Part shown: positions 39,901 through 54,100 of the stretch, piece by piece | Layout of the letters: every line of letters begins with the position of its first letter | How positions within the stretch are numbered: position 1 is the stretch's first letter | DNA from: Ptychodera flava | Taxonomy: Eukaryota > Hemichordata > Enteropneusta > Ptychoderidae | Length of the DNA: 64,000 bases | Assembly: GCF_041260155.1 (NCBI RefSeq) | Contig: NC_091941.1 | Coordinates: 25,998,247-26,062,246 of the forward strand | Reading direction: 5' to 3' | Position numbers and translations under genes: made by a program | The notes under the pieces: generated by a model | Told to the model about the DNA's origin: nothing | What the model saw: only the letters and a program-made list of their open reading frames with translations | Database searches by the model: none

Positions 39901-42900
39901 AGAGGACTGTTTTACTGTCTGATAAGACTACTGTGCTAATATTTCAGATGGTTTTAGTCCCTGCCAGGGGAAAGTCTGGAACGAGAAGTTCTGAATGATG
40001 TTTTGTCTGTATGTCTCCACCTGGAGGGGTTTCACAGACCTGGTTTTTACGACCCTGGTATACAACACACAATACCAGGTAACTGACATGTGCTTGTCAA
40101 TTTATATCAAGAAACAGACTATATTCCACTGTAAAGTAGCTGTCAGTTTTCCCTTTTTCACGTCCAAAGAATTGTCTCATAATGTTTCAGACTCACGTAG
40201 ACTGATTGTGAATGAAGATGTCATAATCATGGTCATCCGTCAAAGGTGACTCACAAGTCGAAAGTTGGTTTTCTGTATTGTAAATGATCTGGAGGGTACC
40301 GTGTCATGGTAACCGTCACTACTGACAGCTCATTAAGTTTATTTTAGAGCTTTTCACTGACTTGTTTTTTTTTGTTTGTAAATTCAGTAAGTCCTGGCAG
40401 TCTCACCAATGTTAGCATGTTTGTATACGTGCTACATCAGTGTTCGCGGTGACTTTTTTCTCATCGCGTACGGCATACGCATTAGTCTGCTAAAATTGTA
40501 ATCTGCACTCGATTGATGAAAAACTGACTGCAAAATACAATGTGCCGTTGAATAAACCTACACTACATATTCGGATTGTATGATGTAACATTATTTTAAT
40601 GAAAACAGTTTAACGAACAACTTGAACAATGTTGAAACTGAACAGCGAAGGGTATACATACGACTGTCAAAACACATCGGGCAACCCAAAAGTTAGAGTC
40701 ATGGCAGCTTATCCAGACACTTCTGCAGTGTTCAAAATTTGTCGGGATTCGGACGAGCTCTACCGATGAATCATTTTTTTCACGGACTCGCAGAGCAAAG
40801 TTGAAAGAAAACAGATTTGTCTGCTTCGACGGCATGCTGCATATGTGCTTGATCAAAATTTGGGAACAGCGAGACGCGATGATTGTACACGGTTGGCATT
40901 TATATAATTTGTCGCAACATTTCTGTCAATCACTCACTTGGTGTCATGTGGATAGAGGGACTGTGGTTTCAGAAACTATCGCTCGCCTGAAAATTAGCAA
41001 CGTAATTCATAGGCACAGCTGACATGATAATGTGCCTAACGTGATAACGTGTGAACTACGATGCCGATTTTTCAGACAACGCCCAGAGAATCCAAAATTT
41101 TCCACACAAAATGAGTGATTGACAGAAATGTGTTGCAACAAATTTCGTCTGGTTGTCGCCTAAGCTCAGTCGCGGGAAGTGCTTTCGGTGTTATCCTTTG
41201 CGTACAGAAAACGCATAACAATGAAAAAAATGCATAGAGAGTCAATTTCAATGCGTATATACGCACGGTTTTTGCGTAAACGCGAACTCTGTACATGTAT
41301 GCTTGCCAAGCCAGCTTTACAAACAAGCATTCCCGTCATTGCTATGCCTGTGCAGGAGCAGAGCAATATGGCCGGTCAGTGCTACACGTGTATGTTTAGG
41401 TTATGTTTTGTGAACCAATCCAATGCCACTAACTGCGATCATGTTTTGTTTTCTAGTGCGCTCCAGCAAACCGGTGACATCTCTCTAGGCCTCATCATTT
41501 TTTCTGTCCTATTTGATATGATCATTCAGATTACAGGCTCTTCTATTACACATTAAATCAGGCATTGTTTGCCCGATTGATTTGATAATGGTACCAGTCA
41601 AGTGACTTCATGAATAATGCTGTGAACAAAGATGAAATGCATGACTGACTGTATCACTAAAAATAGCCAGCCTGGCAAATGTCATGATCAGTAAAATGAA
41701 GAGGATTACAGAAAAGTTTTCAAATAGGCAAAAGCAAACTAAAAAACACCACACGCCTAGAGGTGACTGATTTGTATTTTAAATTTAATCGATAAAACAT
41801 ACTTGCACAGATGTATTTACCCAGTGGTGGGGTTAATTCAGACAATGGCAGGGCAATTTCCAATTGCTTGCTGTAATCATGTAACAACTGACCTCTGTTC
41901 AGATTCCAGCGGATTACAAATTCTACACATTACGGTAATGGCTATTTAAGCAGATGGATTCTTGAGGCTCACTGCCTTGTACATGTGAAGGCAGTGGACG
42001 GGGGAAATTCATACCAGCCATGTTGATGCTAGGAAGTCTTCTCCACTCTGCACACTCTACAGCTGCATTTTTAATATAGCTAATTTTTATCGCAAAATCC
42101 CACCGTTTATAAGCAAGATACAATTTGGTACATGCCGGTAAGATGATAAATTATTGTGGCATTATCAGGTTAATGTTAGCTGCCAGTAACCGATGCTTGT
42201 CAGCTTATCAGTTCAAGTGGTTGGCCCCGGCATAACCAAATTACAGATGTGAAGAGATAGCTTGAAGTGTGCATTTAACTGAGCATGTTAGATGTAAAGG
42301 TAAAGTAAGGTCACAGGGAGACCTGCATGGAGCAAAGAGTGGGTTCAAGCAGATGGCTTCATCATTGAACCACAGATGGTTACATTTAAAACTTTAAATA
42401 TAGATTGCAGCAGTAGTTGTAATCCCTTGATATTTTTGTGATCCCTGAGTGGGCGGGGTTGATTGTAACTTCTGTGTGTGTGTAAAGATGCTTATACCTC
42501 AGTGTGTCCTCATAGCAAGTACAATTAATGCAGGAACTTCCACTGCTGCACAAGTGTTCTTGCTGTAGGAAGATTTTTGATATGAGATATTACTGAGAGG
42601 GGTGGCAGTGAGAAACATCTTTGGCCGAGGAAGCTGCTTACAGAACTGAGAGAGGTCTTTCTGAGACTGAGCTGAAAATGGAATGGTGGTTTTCTGCCAG
42701 AGGATTTGCTTCTCATCGTCTTCTCCGGCATGGATGTACACGTACATCAACACTGAAAATGAATACTACGGAAACTTAAAAATTTATGGAATAACATTTG
42801 AGAATTGAGATTTGTTCCCTAGGGGGGAAAGGATTCCGAAAAGTACAGTGATTATTGATTGAACGTCCTACATACTGATCACTTTCGTTTTGAGATGTTA

Positions 42901-45900
42901 CTTTGTAAGCAATCAAGGTTGAAAGATATTGTTATGGTGATTAAAGGATATTTGCTCAGAAAATTTCTGAAAAGGTCATCAGAAATCTGGTATTTTGATT
43001 TCAGTTGTAATACGCAAATACATCACAACAAATTGTCAATTTCCTTTAACTATCACCAATATGGTGTACCCGAAGTAGCAGTTGACCACATCCTCCTAAT
43101 GATAGAAATCAATGCTTGTCTGAGCCTGCCTTTCTTGGTGAATAAATACAAACATACCCCCTAAGGTGACGTTGAATTGTACCAAAGCTTACAATGGGTC
43201 CTGTTTTCTACAGTCTTCCCTTTACACATTGCATGTTTTATTGATACAGCGTAATTATTTTCTAGTTGTCCTTTGACAGAGTAGTCCAATTTAATCAGAG
43301 TATTTTATCATACATCTATCTGATCTTGTTCTTTGATTCAGCAATTTTTGTATCCACAGCGGATGTCATTTCCCTGACTGCCAAGCAAATGCATATGAAT
43401 GAGTCGGTGACTTTGAAAGACTGCCTTGTCATTCACAATAATAGATTCTGGTAATCCCACAAATGGTCATTTTGCAGGGAAGGTCACTTTCTAAATATTG
43501 AATAAACAGATCATCTATAGACATGGAAGTGGAAATTCTTGTTGAAGACTTTAAATATTAAGATGTTTGTTCCTTCTAGTTTTAAAAAAATAATACGCTG
43601 TGTAATGCTCTACTTTTTGATATCAGAAGCAAAGTATGACATTTCAACAGATATCATTACAGATGTCTTTTGCTTTGTTTATTTCCACTACTGATGGTTA
43701 CCTTTTTCTGCTCTTTTAGAATTTTGTTTATTAAAAATTATAGAAATGTTTTTTAATGTTTTGTTCCTTTGACAAAATATCACATTGCATATTATCCGTT
43801 CGAGACCAAGCTGAAAAACTGTTAGAGTTATGATATACTACCAAATTTGATACATAATTCATCCTGAAGTTCTTTTGCATTTCAGTCAGAATGTGCATGT
43901 GCCACAGGAATCAGAATTAAAAACTGTACAGTGTGGTTCATTCATGTATATCACCAGAATGAAAGTACAGTTTTTGTCTAAATGAAAACAGTGAAAGCGA
44001 ATATCAAACAAATTCCAAGGTTAACTATTACCTTCCAATAAACCTTGCTTTTGAACTTCATTGCTCGTAATGGACTTGAAATGACACATATTTACACATA
44101 TACTAAATCAGATGTATTGCATTAGTTTGATCATTAGCATATTATTACACTTTGATGTGAGGAAAAACGTTAATTTGGCTGTATTGCTTGATAATATTTA
44201 CAATGTAGGTTTCACTCTTAGGTTTAATGTTATGTCTTAAAGAGGCACTCCCTCTTGGTAACATTTTTAAAACACATTTTTTTAATGCCAACGGTCGATA
44301 TTTGACGTGTAATCACTGAAAAATGTGAAAAAATGGAGTTTTTTTATTCAAAATAGTGAATTTGAACTGGACTGTAGCATCTATGATGTGAATGTGTACA
44401 AGATTTTCTTCACAAATCCTTTCACATTGATGTGAGTGCGAATGTTTCATTTACACAACATGCATTGCCAGAAAAATACCTGAAACAGCATTGAATTTGA
44501 AGAAAATACTACAATGGGTCTTGACTTTTAACCCATTGAGCCCCAAACTCAACTTTGTCACCTTTACAAAATGTACCCCAGTCAATATTTTTCGGAATTT
44601 TGCCCAAATTTTGATTTAAAAAAGTAGCTAATGAAATGTATTGTCCATTTGGTCCAAAATTATCAAAAAATCTCAGTAAAATTCATAAAAATCGGTGAAA
44701 TGTTGCACTAAAATTTTGGTGGGAAAAATTACAAGGGTTAATTAATAATAATGATAGTGGCTGTACAACCATATTTCATTATAATATAAAATATCATGGT
44801 GGATTTTGTTATAAAGAGTGGTAGTACTGAGCAGTTTGACACTTCCTGTTATACAGCATCATTCACTCATTGTACCTACACAGAAACCGACAAAGACCAA
44901 TCTTGCTTTTAATGTTCATTCATTGATATGCTCATCACACACCTACACACGTAATGTAAACACACTGTTACGTATATACTCTCCACTGCTGTACGCACAC
45001 TGTATTAATTGCATAATTTGCAAAGACATTTCAGGTTGATCGATGAGGACATGTAACCCAGGACAACGTACTGTTGAAGAATTTTCCTCAGTATAGATTA
45101 CTTAATTCATCCACAATCATATTTCTGTGATATTCTCCCCCCTCTCTTTGAAGTGGGATTTTAATTGATACATACCATAGAGTTTCTCATAACCTGCAGT
45201 GGGAATTATTCATGATGAGAAATTCCTGCCTAACATCAAATCTGATATCACATTTCCAGAATGCAGGTACCGTCTCAAATGATTCACAGTGACGCACTGT
45301 AATTAATTATCTTTGTGCTATCAGCTTCAATTTATTATACATGTGTATCATAGAAAAACAAGTACCACTTAATATCCATATGAAAATGTTCGTAATGGTG
45401 GTGCTTTTATTCAAACGATGGAGACATATTAGTGTTTCAACTTTTCAAAGGAAATTCAAGAGCAGATTTCATATGTTTATATAAATATCCTTTTCTTATC
45501 ATCTGCTTTGTTGTTCTTTCTTTCCGCAGAAACTTCTAGTACTATTACCTGATTACATTCATGAGAGATGGCAGTTCCATAGCATAGGTGAGTTTTTGTA
45601 AAGATCATTCCATGTGAATTGGTGCCTAGGGTTGCCCCTGTTCCAGGTAGAGGTCAGACCCTCACCCAGAGTTCCTCTACATTTCACGTGAATGAGTCTG
45701 TTTTTGCCTCAAACATGTTTCTCGTAGACTTCAACTTTGTTTCAGTCCTTGCATGTGTTGTTCAAAATCTTTTTTTTTGAATCTGTATATATGACCTGAA
45801 TCATGACAGGATTTTGATGGGTAGTCATGTCAGTGTTCATTTTGTTATTATTAAAACTGCAGGCAGCTAGCGCTTTTGTTCCAAGTTTACAGTACCTGTG

Positions 45901-48900
45901 TACCGTTTGAGAGGGCTGACTCACGTTTTGCGACTAGAGGCGTGAATCACGCAAAGAATAAGATGATTACTTTGAATTATGCCATTGCTATATATGATCT
46001 GAAAATTCCATACGTCCCCAGAAAGACACACATGTAGATGATGGACACCGCTTTTGAACTGATGGGGACACAGCAATTGTGTTTGATTCCAAATCTGTGA
46101 TGAAATTTAATGTCAACTTTTTTGTTTGCATAGCATTTGAAGCACCATGTATTTATTGTCCAAAGTGCATTGTTGGGGAGAGGGGTCATTGTACCCATGT
46201 ACAAGGAAATCAAATTAGCAGATGTACATCAAAGACTACTGACATGCAGACATAATTGGAAAGAAATAAACCTTATTCTTGTCTGGTAACATGTTCTGGT
46301 CAGACTTATTAGTTTCAAAGTGCTTTAGTTGCTCTGTGTAAAAAGAAATAAATCAGTTGTTGTAGAAAATAAAAATGTTTTTATGAGTTGAATCTGACAA
46401 AGGTTGTCATAAACAATCCAATGCAGTGTCATGCAGTGAAGATCTGTTACTCAGAGTATGTACATTGTGTATGCATGTCTGAATTGTTATTACTTAACCG
46501 TGTCTTCTGCGAGGACATTGACTGTAATGGACAGTTACTAGCTGCATTTTTTTCCAACGGCCTCATTAATAATGTTTGGCCCTCAAGCATCAGTGGTGCT
46601 CTGTAAAACAGGAAAATGGAATCTCAACATCTCAAGTGTGCTGAACTTCTGTGGCTTTACTTTGTGTTAGATTTCACGTCCATTCTATTGAGAAGCCAAT
46701 TGTAAGTTTCTGTAGAGGAATTTCCCCTTTTCGTTCAATATTGAAACAGACATACATCACAATTTCCTCATTGCCCGTGGTGCATTGTAGAGATTTCAAA
46801 CTGCGGTGCTTTCATGTTTCCAATCAACATTTCTATGCAAATTAATTGCCCTAGTGCTATGCAAATTAATGGCCCCAGTGCTATGCAAATTAATTGCCCC
46901 AATGCAATAATAAAGCTCAAGGCATAAATATGAATAAAAAGAATTCAAGAATTGAATTCATTATGGTTGAAGATAATGCAGGTGGCCTCATCCGTAACCG
47001 TTGCCATCCCAGTATTGTGGTAAGGGAAATGATGCCACCAATAGCAAACTGATTTATGCCAAGGAAGAGCTCTTCTAAGATTTTCTGCTCGTCCGACCGA
47101 GAAATCAGACATTCCTATACATTTTCTCGTTTTCATCATCTTCAAAAACTCCGCAATTGTTAACTTCCATCTGGCACAAACAATTAGAAGAGTCTGCAAA
47201 ATTTCCATATGTCAGCTTTTTAGCTCCCATAGCCATATGTATATATGGCAATGGAAGCTATTCTTATAGGCTAGGGAAATGTCTGTATGTATGTATGTCT
47301 GTATGTCTGTATCATATGTATGTATGTCTGTATGTCTGTCCGTCAACATCAAAAACTCCAAAACCGCTGCACATTTCATCTTGATATTTGGTGTGTACAT
47401 GGATGATGGGCTGTAGATGAGATTTTGTTCAAATGAAGTTGTCAATGCCAAAAATATGCAAATTAGTGCCAAAAAAGGCGTTTTTGGTAAAAAATCTCCT
47501 TCTTCATACATGTAACCGCTGGTCAGACAGCTTTGATATTTGGTATACAGATCCCTAGGGATAACCCAACTTGGATTTGTTCAAACTGTGATGAAATATG
47601 CAAATCTGTATTTTTAAGGAATTTTTTGTCATTTTTGGTCAAAAATTTATTTCATCAAAACCGCTCGTCTGACAGCTTTGATATTTGGTATACAGGTTCC
47701 TACAGATAAACTTAATATGATATATAGAATATATGATGAAATCTGCAATTTTGTATTTTTGGTGCAATTTTTGCCGTTTTTGGTCAAAAAATGTGTTTCT
47801 CAAAAACTACTTGTCTGATGCCTTTGATATTTGGTATACAGGTTCCTAGGGGTTCTCTTAGTGTGATATAGTGAAATTTGATGAAATCTTCAATTTTTGT
47901 ATTTTTGAGTCAATTTTTGCCGTTTTTGGTCAAAATATTTGTTTCTCAAAAGTTAGTCATGTGATAGCTTTGATATTTGGTATACATTTTTATACATAAT
48001 TATGATGAAATCATCAATTTTGTATTTTTGCAGCTAATTTTGCCATTTTAGGTCAGGCCATCCTGCAGTGAGCTATCAAAGATCTCAACCTTCTTCATCA
48101 ATACATGTCACGAAAAGTTGCTCTCTACATAACACAGCAGAGCTCTGTCGACTATTGGGTATCTTGTTTTTTTCAAAACCGCTGGACAGTCAGGAAATAC
48201 TTAATTTTGTATCCATGTCTATAGTAGCTTCAGGGACATTGGCCCTATGTTCAAGATAATGCGGTGATTCAGTAAGCATTTGAAGTGGTAAACTGTATTT
48301 GGTGTTGAAATGCGGTAAAAAATAATGAGAAAACATAGCTGAGGTGATTTCAGCAGGTTTGGTTTCCAACAAATATATTCAAAGTTTTTTTCAATGTTAA
48401 AGAGTCCTGGCAGATTTTGAAAAAAATCCAAACAAATGTCAATAAAAAAATCAGCCACAGAAGGTTTGTCAAAAAGAAAAGGTGGGATAGTGGGAAAAAA
48501 AGAATGTACAATGTATCGGATAAAAAAGATAATGTTCCTCATCAATCTTCCAGACAACCCCCTTTTATCAAATGGTACACCCCTGATGTATTTTTGTGTG
48601 CAATTAACCATGCAGTGTATTTTAGTTTAAGATGTCAATCAAGTTAGGTAAGGATTTGAAAGGAATAGTCAAGTTCACCACAGTTAAATTTCTTAACTTT
48701 ATCTCTTGTGTCATCATCCTTGTGTAATTGGTTAAGTTTGTATGTTGCTCCAGATGTGGATGTACCAGCTGTTCTGGAAGAAAACAATGTTTACTTTTCC
48801 CTGTAGGGTTTCTGAGTTGATGATTATATGTTGAAATCTCTCCATGTATCTGGTGAATGGGCAAAGTGTAAATACTGTTGCATGTTATGTATTTCAGTCT

Positions 48901-51045
48901 ATGTCAAATATTGTAAATGAAAAATCATGAACAGTTTGCTGTGTGCTTGTAAAAGATAACATGTTGTCAATACATATTAAAACTGCCTTGCAGTTTGATT
49001 GTCTTAAAAATTATCACAGAAGTAGAAAACGAAAAGAAACTAATCAAATTGCTGTAACATATTCACCCTCAGTGTCTGTAGGCCTATACTTAACTATTTT
49101 ATCATTACATTCAGCTTTTTGTTATATCTTTATCACTCTTCATGGCCAAGGCACACTTGGGGTCAATGTCATCACTCTGTGCCAGTCTGTGAATGTCAGT
49201 CTGTCTGTATGTGTATGTCCATGTTTCATACAATTGTTGGTTTGTTTTGATAACTGTATGGGAGCGAACAGTGATTATTGTCACTATTTTTACATGTATA
49301 TTGTACTTCATACATTCCTGCTACCATGTTAAACTTTTGCAAAGTGGACATTTCATCATCCACAGCCGCTTTAAACCCTTCAGACTGTGTAAAGTTTTCT
49401 GAAAGAGTTACTTGTATTAGCCCTGTGATTCATGTCTATTTAATATATTTCTGCATCCTGAATCTGGATAGGCTTATGATATTGTAAGTTCAAGAACTGA
49501 CCAATCAGATTTGACATTACATTTCGTTGCCAGCTGGTTACTACACCTGAACAGTTTGAACTGGAAAGTCAAACAAATTTTCTTAAAGTTTACAGTATTT
49601 TCAACTTGTTAGTACATGTAGCTGTTGTATAATTCTTATCCAATGTTCACATGAAGAATTATTCTGAGATGCCACTTTTTGGAAGGGAAACTTGTCTCTA
49701 TTTAGGCAAAGACTTTCATTTGCCATGGCATTTCATAGTTGCTGCGTACAGTATCAGTATGGACAATATTTTGGAAGTTCTTTTTAGTCTGCATGGCTGA
49801 TTATCCAATTTGTGATATCAGGCAATGATGTCAGGTGTAGAAAACTTGTGGTAATTCTGCCGTTAGCATTGCACAAGATTCAGCCACCAAACAAGTGATC
49901 ACGGAATCCATGCCAATGCCTGTCTCTTTCACCTTTTAACTTCACAGTGAGTGACATCTGTGTTGCAGATAACATAAATCCAGGTCAGATAATCAAGGGA
50001 AGTCCTTCTCGATGTGTCCCAAAAGCTTCACAATATTTCATTTTGGTCATTGCCCTCTGTTACCAGTCAATATGCTAGTCTCAATTCCTGCTATAAACTA
50101 CGGGAATTACCTTGTGATCGTGCCGAAGCCATACATTTGGCGTGACTGTTATTATAATCCAGTTGCTAGATTGCACAAATATTTGCAGTGTGTTGTTCGG
50201 GCACATTGTACATGCCCTTCATGTAGGTAGCAATATTATGATCATAGTCTGCACAAATCTTACAAATTAAATGTAGCCAGCATCATTCTTCTCCCATTGT
50301 CTGTCAAACTGAAAGTGAAAAATAGTACATGTATCATAGGGAAAAAGGGAACTAAATTGTGATGTAATATTTATTATCGTCTGTGAATAGGTTCAGACAT
50401 ATGCCCATGTTTTCTGGATTTACAAATGGATAGTCTCAAAGACAAGAGTACTAAATACTACACCAAAATTTTACTATACTAAATAACCAGTAGCCTTTGT
50501 AACTGAATATACAGTAGTTTTGTTGCCTACCTGCTTTCATTCCTGAAATTGTATATGCAGCACATTTCACAGTAATAGACAGATGCTGTACAATGGGTCA
50601 CTGCAGGGATTAGGACTGTATTTATTAATCTTCTCTTTGAGAATCTGCCGCTAACAGGCAATATTTGACATGGAGTCCAATATATGTAGGAAGGAAATGT
50701 AAAATTTATGTAAGTAAGTGCTTTAAACCTTTGAGTGCTGGAATTTTTCCCGCCAAAATTTTAGTTCAAAATTTTACCAATTTTTGTGAAATTTTTTGTA
50801 ATTTTTTTGACAGTTTTGCATTAAATGGTTGTCACTTTTAATTGGCTACAGTTTTTGATCAAAACTTTGGAAAAAACCTGAAAAAAATTGTCTGGGTTAC
50901 AATTTATGAAGGTGACAAAAATTGACTGTGGCGCTCAAAGGGTTAAGTACTAGGCAAGGTACACATGCCCATACAGTGTATTGTATGTATTGGTGTTGTG
51001 TAAGAAAACTGGGTTTTTTTTGGTGGTGGTGGTGGTGGTGGTGGT

Positions 51046-51123
<78 letters not shown>

Positions 51124-54100
51124 CTGTAGCATATTATTAAGTACATGTACTTGTACATGCATAGGACAAGTATAAATACTCTTTTTAATGACATTTTGTG
51201 GCTTCTGTAGTGTAGATTTTACTGTTACACTGTAGAAATAGTAGATGGCTATTTGTTCCGTACAACAATGAAATTCATATTCCGTGATATTTTCTTTTAG
51301 GTCGTCTCTTGAAGAAGTTGCTGCACCCCGGAAATGCTCTGAAGGTAAAAATGAAAAGACGAAAGAAAGTTTGTCATCTATTTCACAGTCAATTGAGAAA
51401 TACAGGTGCATACATGTAGAATTCCCTGGAGAAAAGAATCGGGTCCATCAAATATTCATAAATGCTGTGCAGACTTTTTGTGTGCAGTGGATATGTGCTG
51501 ATTGCAAAACTGTCAAATTCACTCTTCAGGCCTTTTGATTTTTCTGTGTGTGAAAACACTGAATGATTTTTTTTTGTTGACTCTTGTTTCACGTGTATGT
51601 CTGCTTGTGTACATTACACACTTGTAATTTCAGTTATTAATTGAGATTTCTATCACCAGCTTAGTTGCTTTCAGTTTTCGAAAGATTTTTCAATTGTGAT
51701 TTGTTACTGCCATGGTTGGTGTATAATAGCGGAAAATTATCCTTGAAATCTACCGTAAAATTCACATTATGCAGAGGTTTCTGCATCCAACTGGGCTGTG
51801 TGTGAGAAAGTGAGTGATCGTGTCTGACTGTGTATTCAGATTTGACGTCAGACTGGGTTTGCGTTGGCAAACGTACATGTTTCCATGGCTGCTGGTGAGC
51901 AAGCTGTGGAGTGAGCACACATTTTTTTCACGTTTTACATTTTCAAGAGCTCTGAATCACTCCAATATTTAGAAGGCAAAGTGCCATCTTTTGATGTTGC
52001 CTGCTTGTTACAGTTTTGATCTCGTGTTTTTGTCAGTAGTGATGAGGTGACCTTTGTCCTCATGGAAACTTGCAGGAACATGTATTTTACACAGCATGTA
52101 CATACCTTTGTTCAGTGCATGTTGTATGCGTCAGTGCAAAGAGCAATAATGTACACGTAAAAAGAGAAAATCGGTACTCTACCCCACCCGACTCCAGCCC
52201 CAATCCGTACCCCTCCTGTAGGTACATGCATAATTATTTGGCCAACTTGATCATGGTTTACAATTTGAGAGAGCAGAGTAACATTAGAAAGTACACTACA
52301 GCCATCCGAAATTACAAATGAAGACACAACTCAACATGGTGTCCGTAATTCCCTGTATATGGTGATGGTACATAACAGTCCTGCAGAAACTCTTCATTTC
52401 ATATTAGCCATATTTGTACGAGGACAAGGACGCATCCATAAAATGTCATAGACATTTAAAGTGGAAAATTGTAGTAGTTGCATCATTTAATCACTTATAG
52501 AGGAGAATATCTAATGGGATTAATGAGAAAGCAAATTTTTTCAACAGATTTTATAATTCATTGGGAAAACAAAGCGGCTTACAAAATATGAATTAGATAC
52601 CAGGAACCAATGGGTGCACCACATCAAGGAATATGTACCATTGTTTTCAAGTTCATGCAGAGGCTTTCAAGGAACAAGGGTTTTAGATACATACATAGCC
52701 TAAACTACGTGTACACTTTGGAACTCCTCCAGTTTTTCATGAAGATTTTTCTTTTACGGGTAACAAAATTGTCGATTTCTATATTTTCAGCTCCGGAGAG
52801 AGGGTATTAGGTTGTTTCTGCTGTGGTTCCAAGCACTACAAGAACACGCCGACGAGGAGTGCTACTTGATCTATGCAACCTTAGTTCCCGGATTTCCACA
52901 GCCTGAAGGCGCCTCCGGCATCCACACTCTGGACAGCCTCATCAACAACTCAGCAAGACCTCCGTCTAGTGTCTTCCTAGATTGTAAGTAGCCAATCTCT
53001 TTGTTGATGTGTGTAACACTGAAACACCCTTGCCCATTGATTCCTCTAAATCTGAAGGTAAACGGCTGTTAGAATGCAAGGCTGGTGAAAATCACATCTA
53101 GGTGATTAAAAAAGACAACAGATATCATTGTCATGAATCACTGCTAAAGGAGAGATGATGTATACATGTACCTGGAGGCATATTGCGCAATGATGTTGAA
53201 TAGCATGAAAAGAGTGAGCGCGTCCCATACTTCATTTCTTCTTACCTGTAAAGGTGATATTGGAAGTATTCACTCAGGCACTTTTATAGAAGTTGTGATT
53301 TATAATCAAGATAAGACAAAATGGAAGAAAGTAATCCTTTGTATGCATCTATGCTGGCAGTACAGCTACTGGTAATGTAAGAGAGAGCACAGCCAGCTAG
53401 TCTAGAATATAGATGGAGTTGCTATCTGTAGCTGTGGTTATAGGCTTGTCCAGCCTATACCAAAGTATCAGGGGTAACTAAACCCTTCTCTTTACATGCA
53501 TGGACAAAATTTGCTCCATTCCTGTCTGACACTATCTGTGTATGTTCAACAGTATTTTCAGCCAGCCACTGACTGGCGTAGACCTAGACAGAGTAGATCA
53601 GAAGTGACTTTGTGTAAACTCAACAAGACTTGAAATTGTCCAGATTCTGATGTGGGAATGAGGTCAAATTGACAAAAATCCAATAACATCAGCCTGTGTA
53701 CAGCTCTAATTCCTCACATTAACTCAGGTTTACCCTTTTTAGCGCGACCAGTATTTTATTTTCATTCGATAAGGTATTAAATTTTATTCCGTCAGTTTGA
53801 CACTAGATTACGTGTGTAGGTGTCGGCACCTTTAATTCTCAGACCCGGAACCTAAGCATATGTAACAGGGGGAAGTGAGTTTAATTCGTGCATAAAGAAC
53901 CAGATGTGGCTTTATTGTGTCTCCAATGGTAAGCCAGTGAGTAGTGTGAGGGCAGTTTAACTGCCAGTATGAGGGCAATCCAGTAAATTTTGATGTTACT
54001 GTATCTATAGGAAATCTCTGCTACTCATAAATATCAACAAAAACTTCAAAGTGGTCGTAAAATTGACATATTTGGTGAAATAACCATCTTTTCTATTCTA

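Larger units (their letters stand above)
36158..45529 (+). other. RALGAPA1: RALGAPA1 intron 2
   Basis: A 9.4-kb intron. It contains a hAT-like MITE, a small TTAACCC hairpin element, a perfect CRE at 37471, a CpG-rich patch at about 40440-41300 and a family D MITE. No nested gene was recognised. Confidence 0.85.
45588..51300 (+). other. RALGAPA1: RALGAPA1 intron 3
   Basis: A 5.7-kb intron holding the octamer minisatellite, a second hairpin/tandem element, a family D MITE and a very long G run. No nested gene was recognised. Confidence 0.85.

Noticed and set aside
41179-41556. 125-residue open frame in the CpG-rich patch
   Set aside because: No recognisable domain and a composition shaped by repeated GCGTA words; kept only as a regulatory candidate.
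50943-51411. Poly-proline and poly-glycine proteins
   Set aside because: Direct translation of the G run in either strand.
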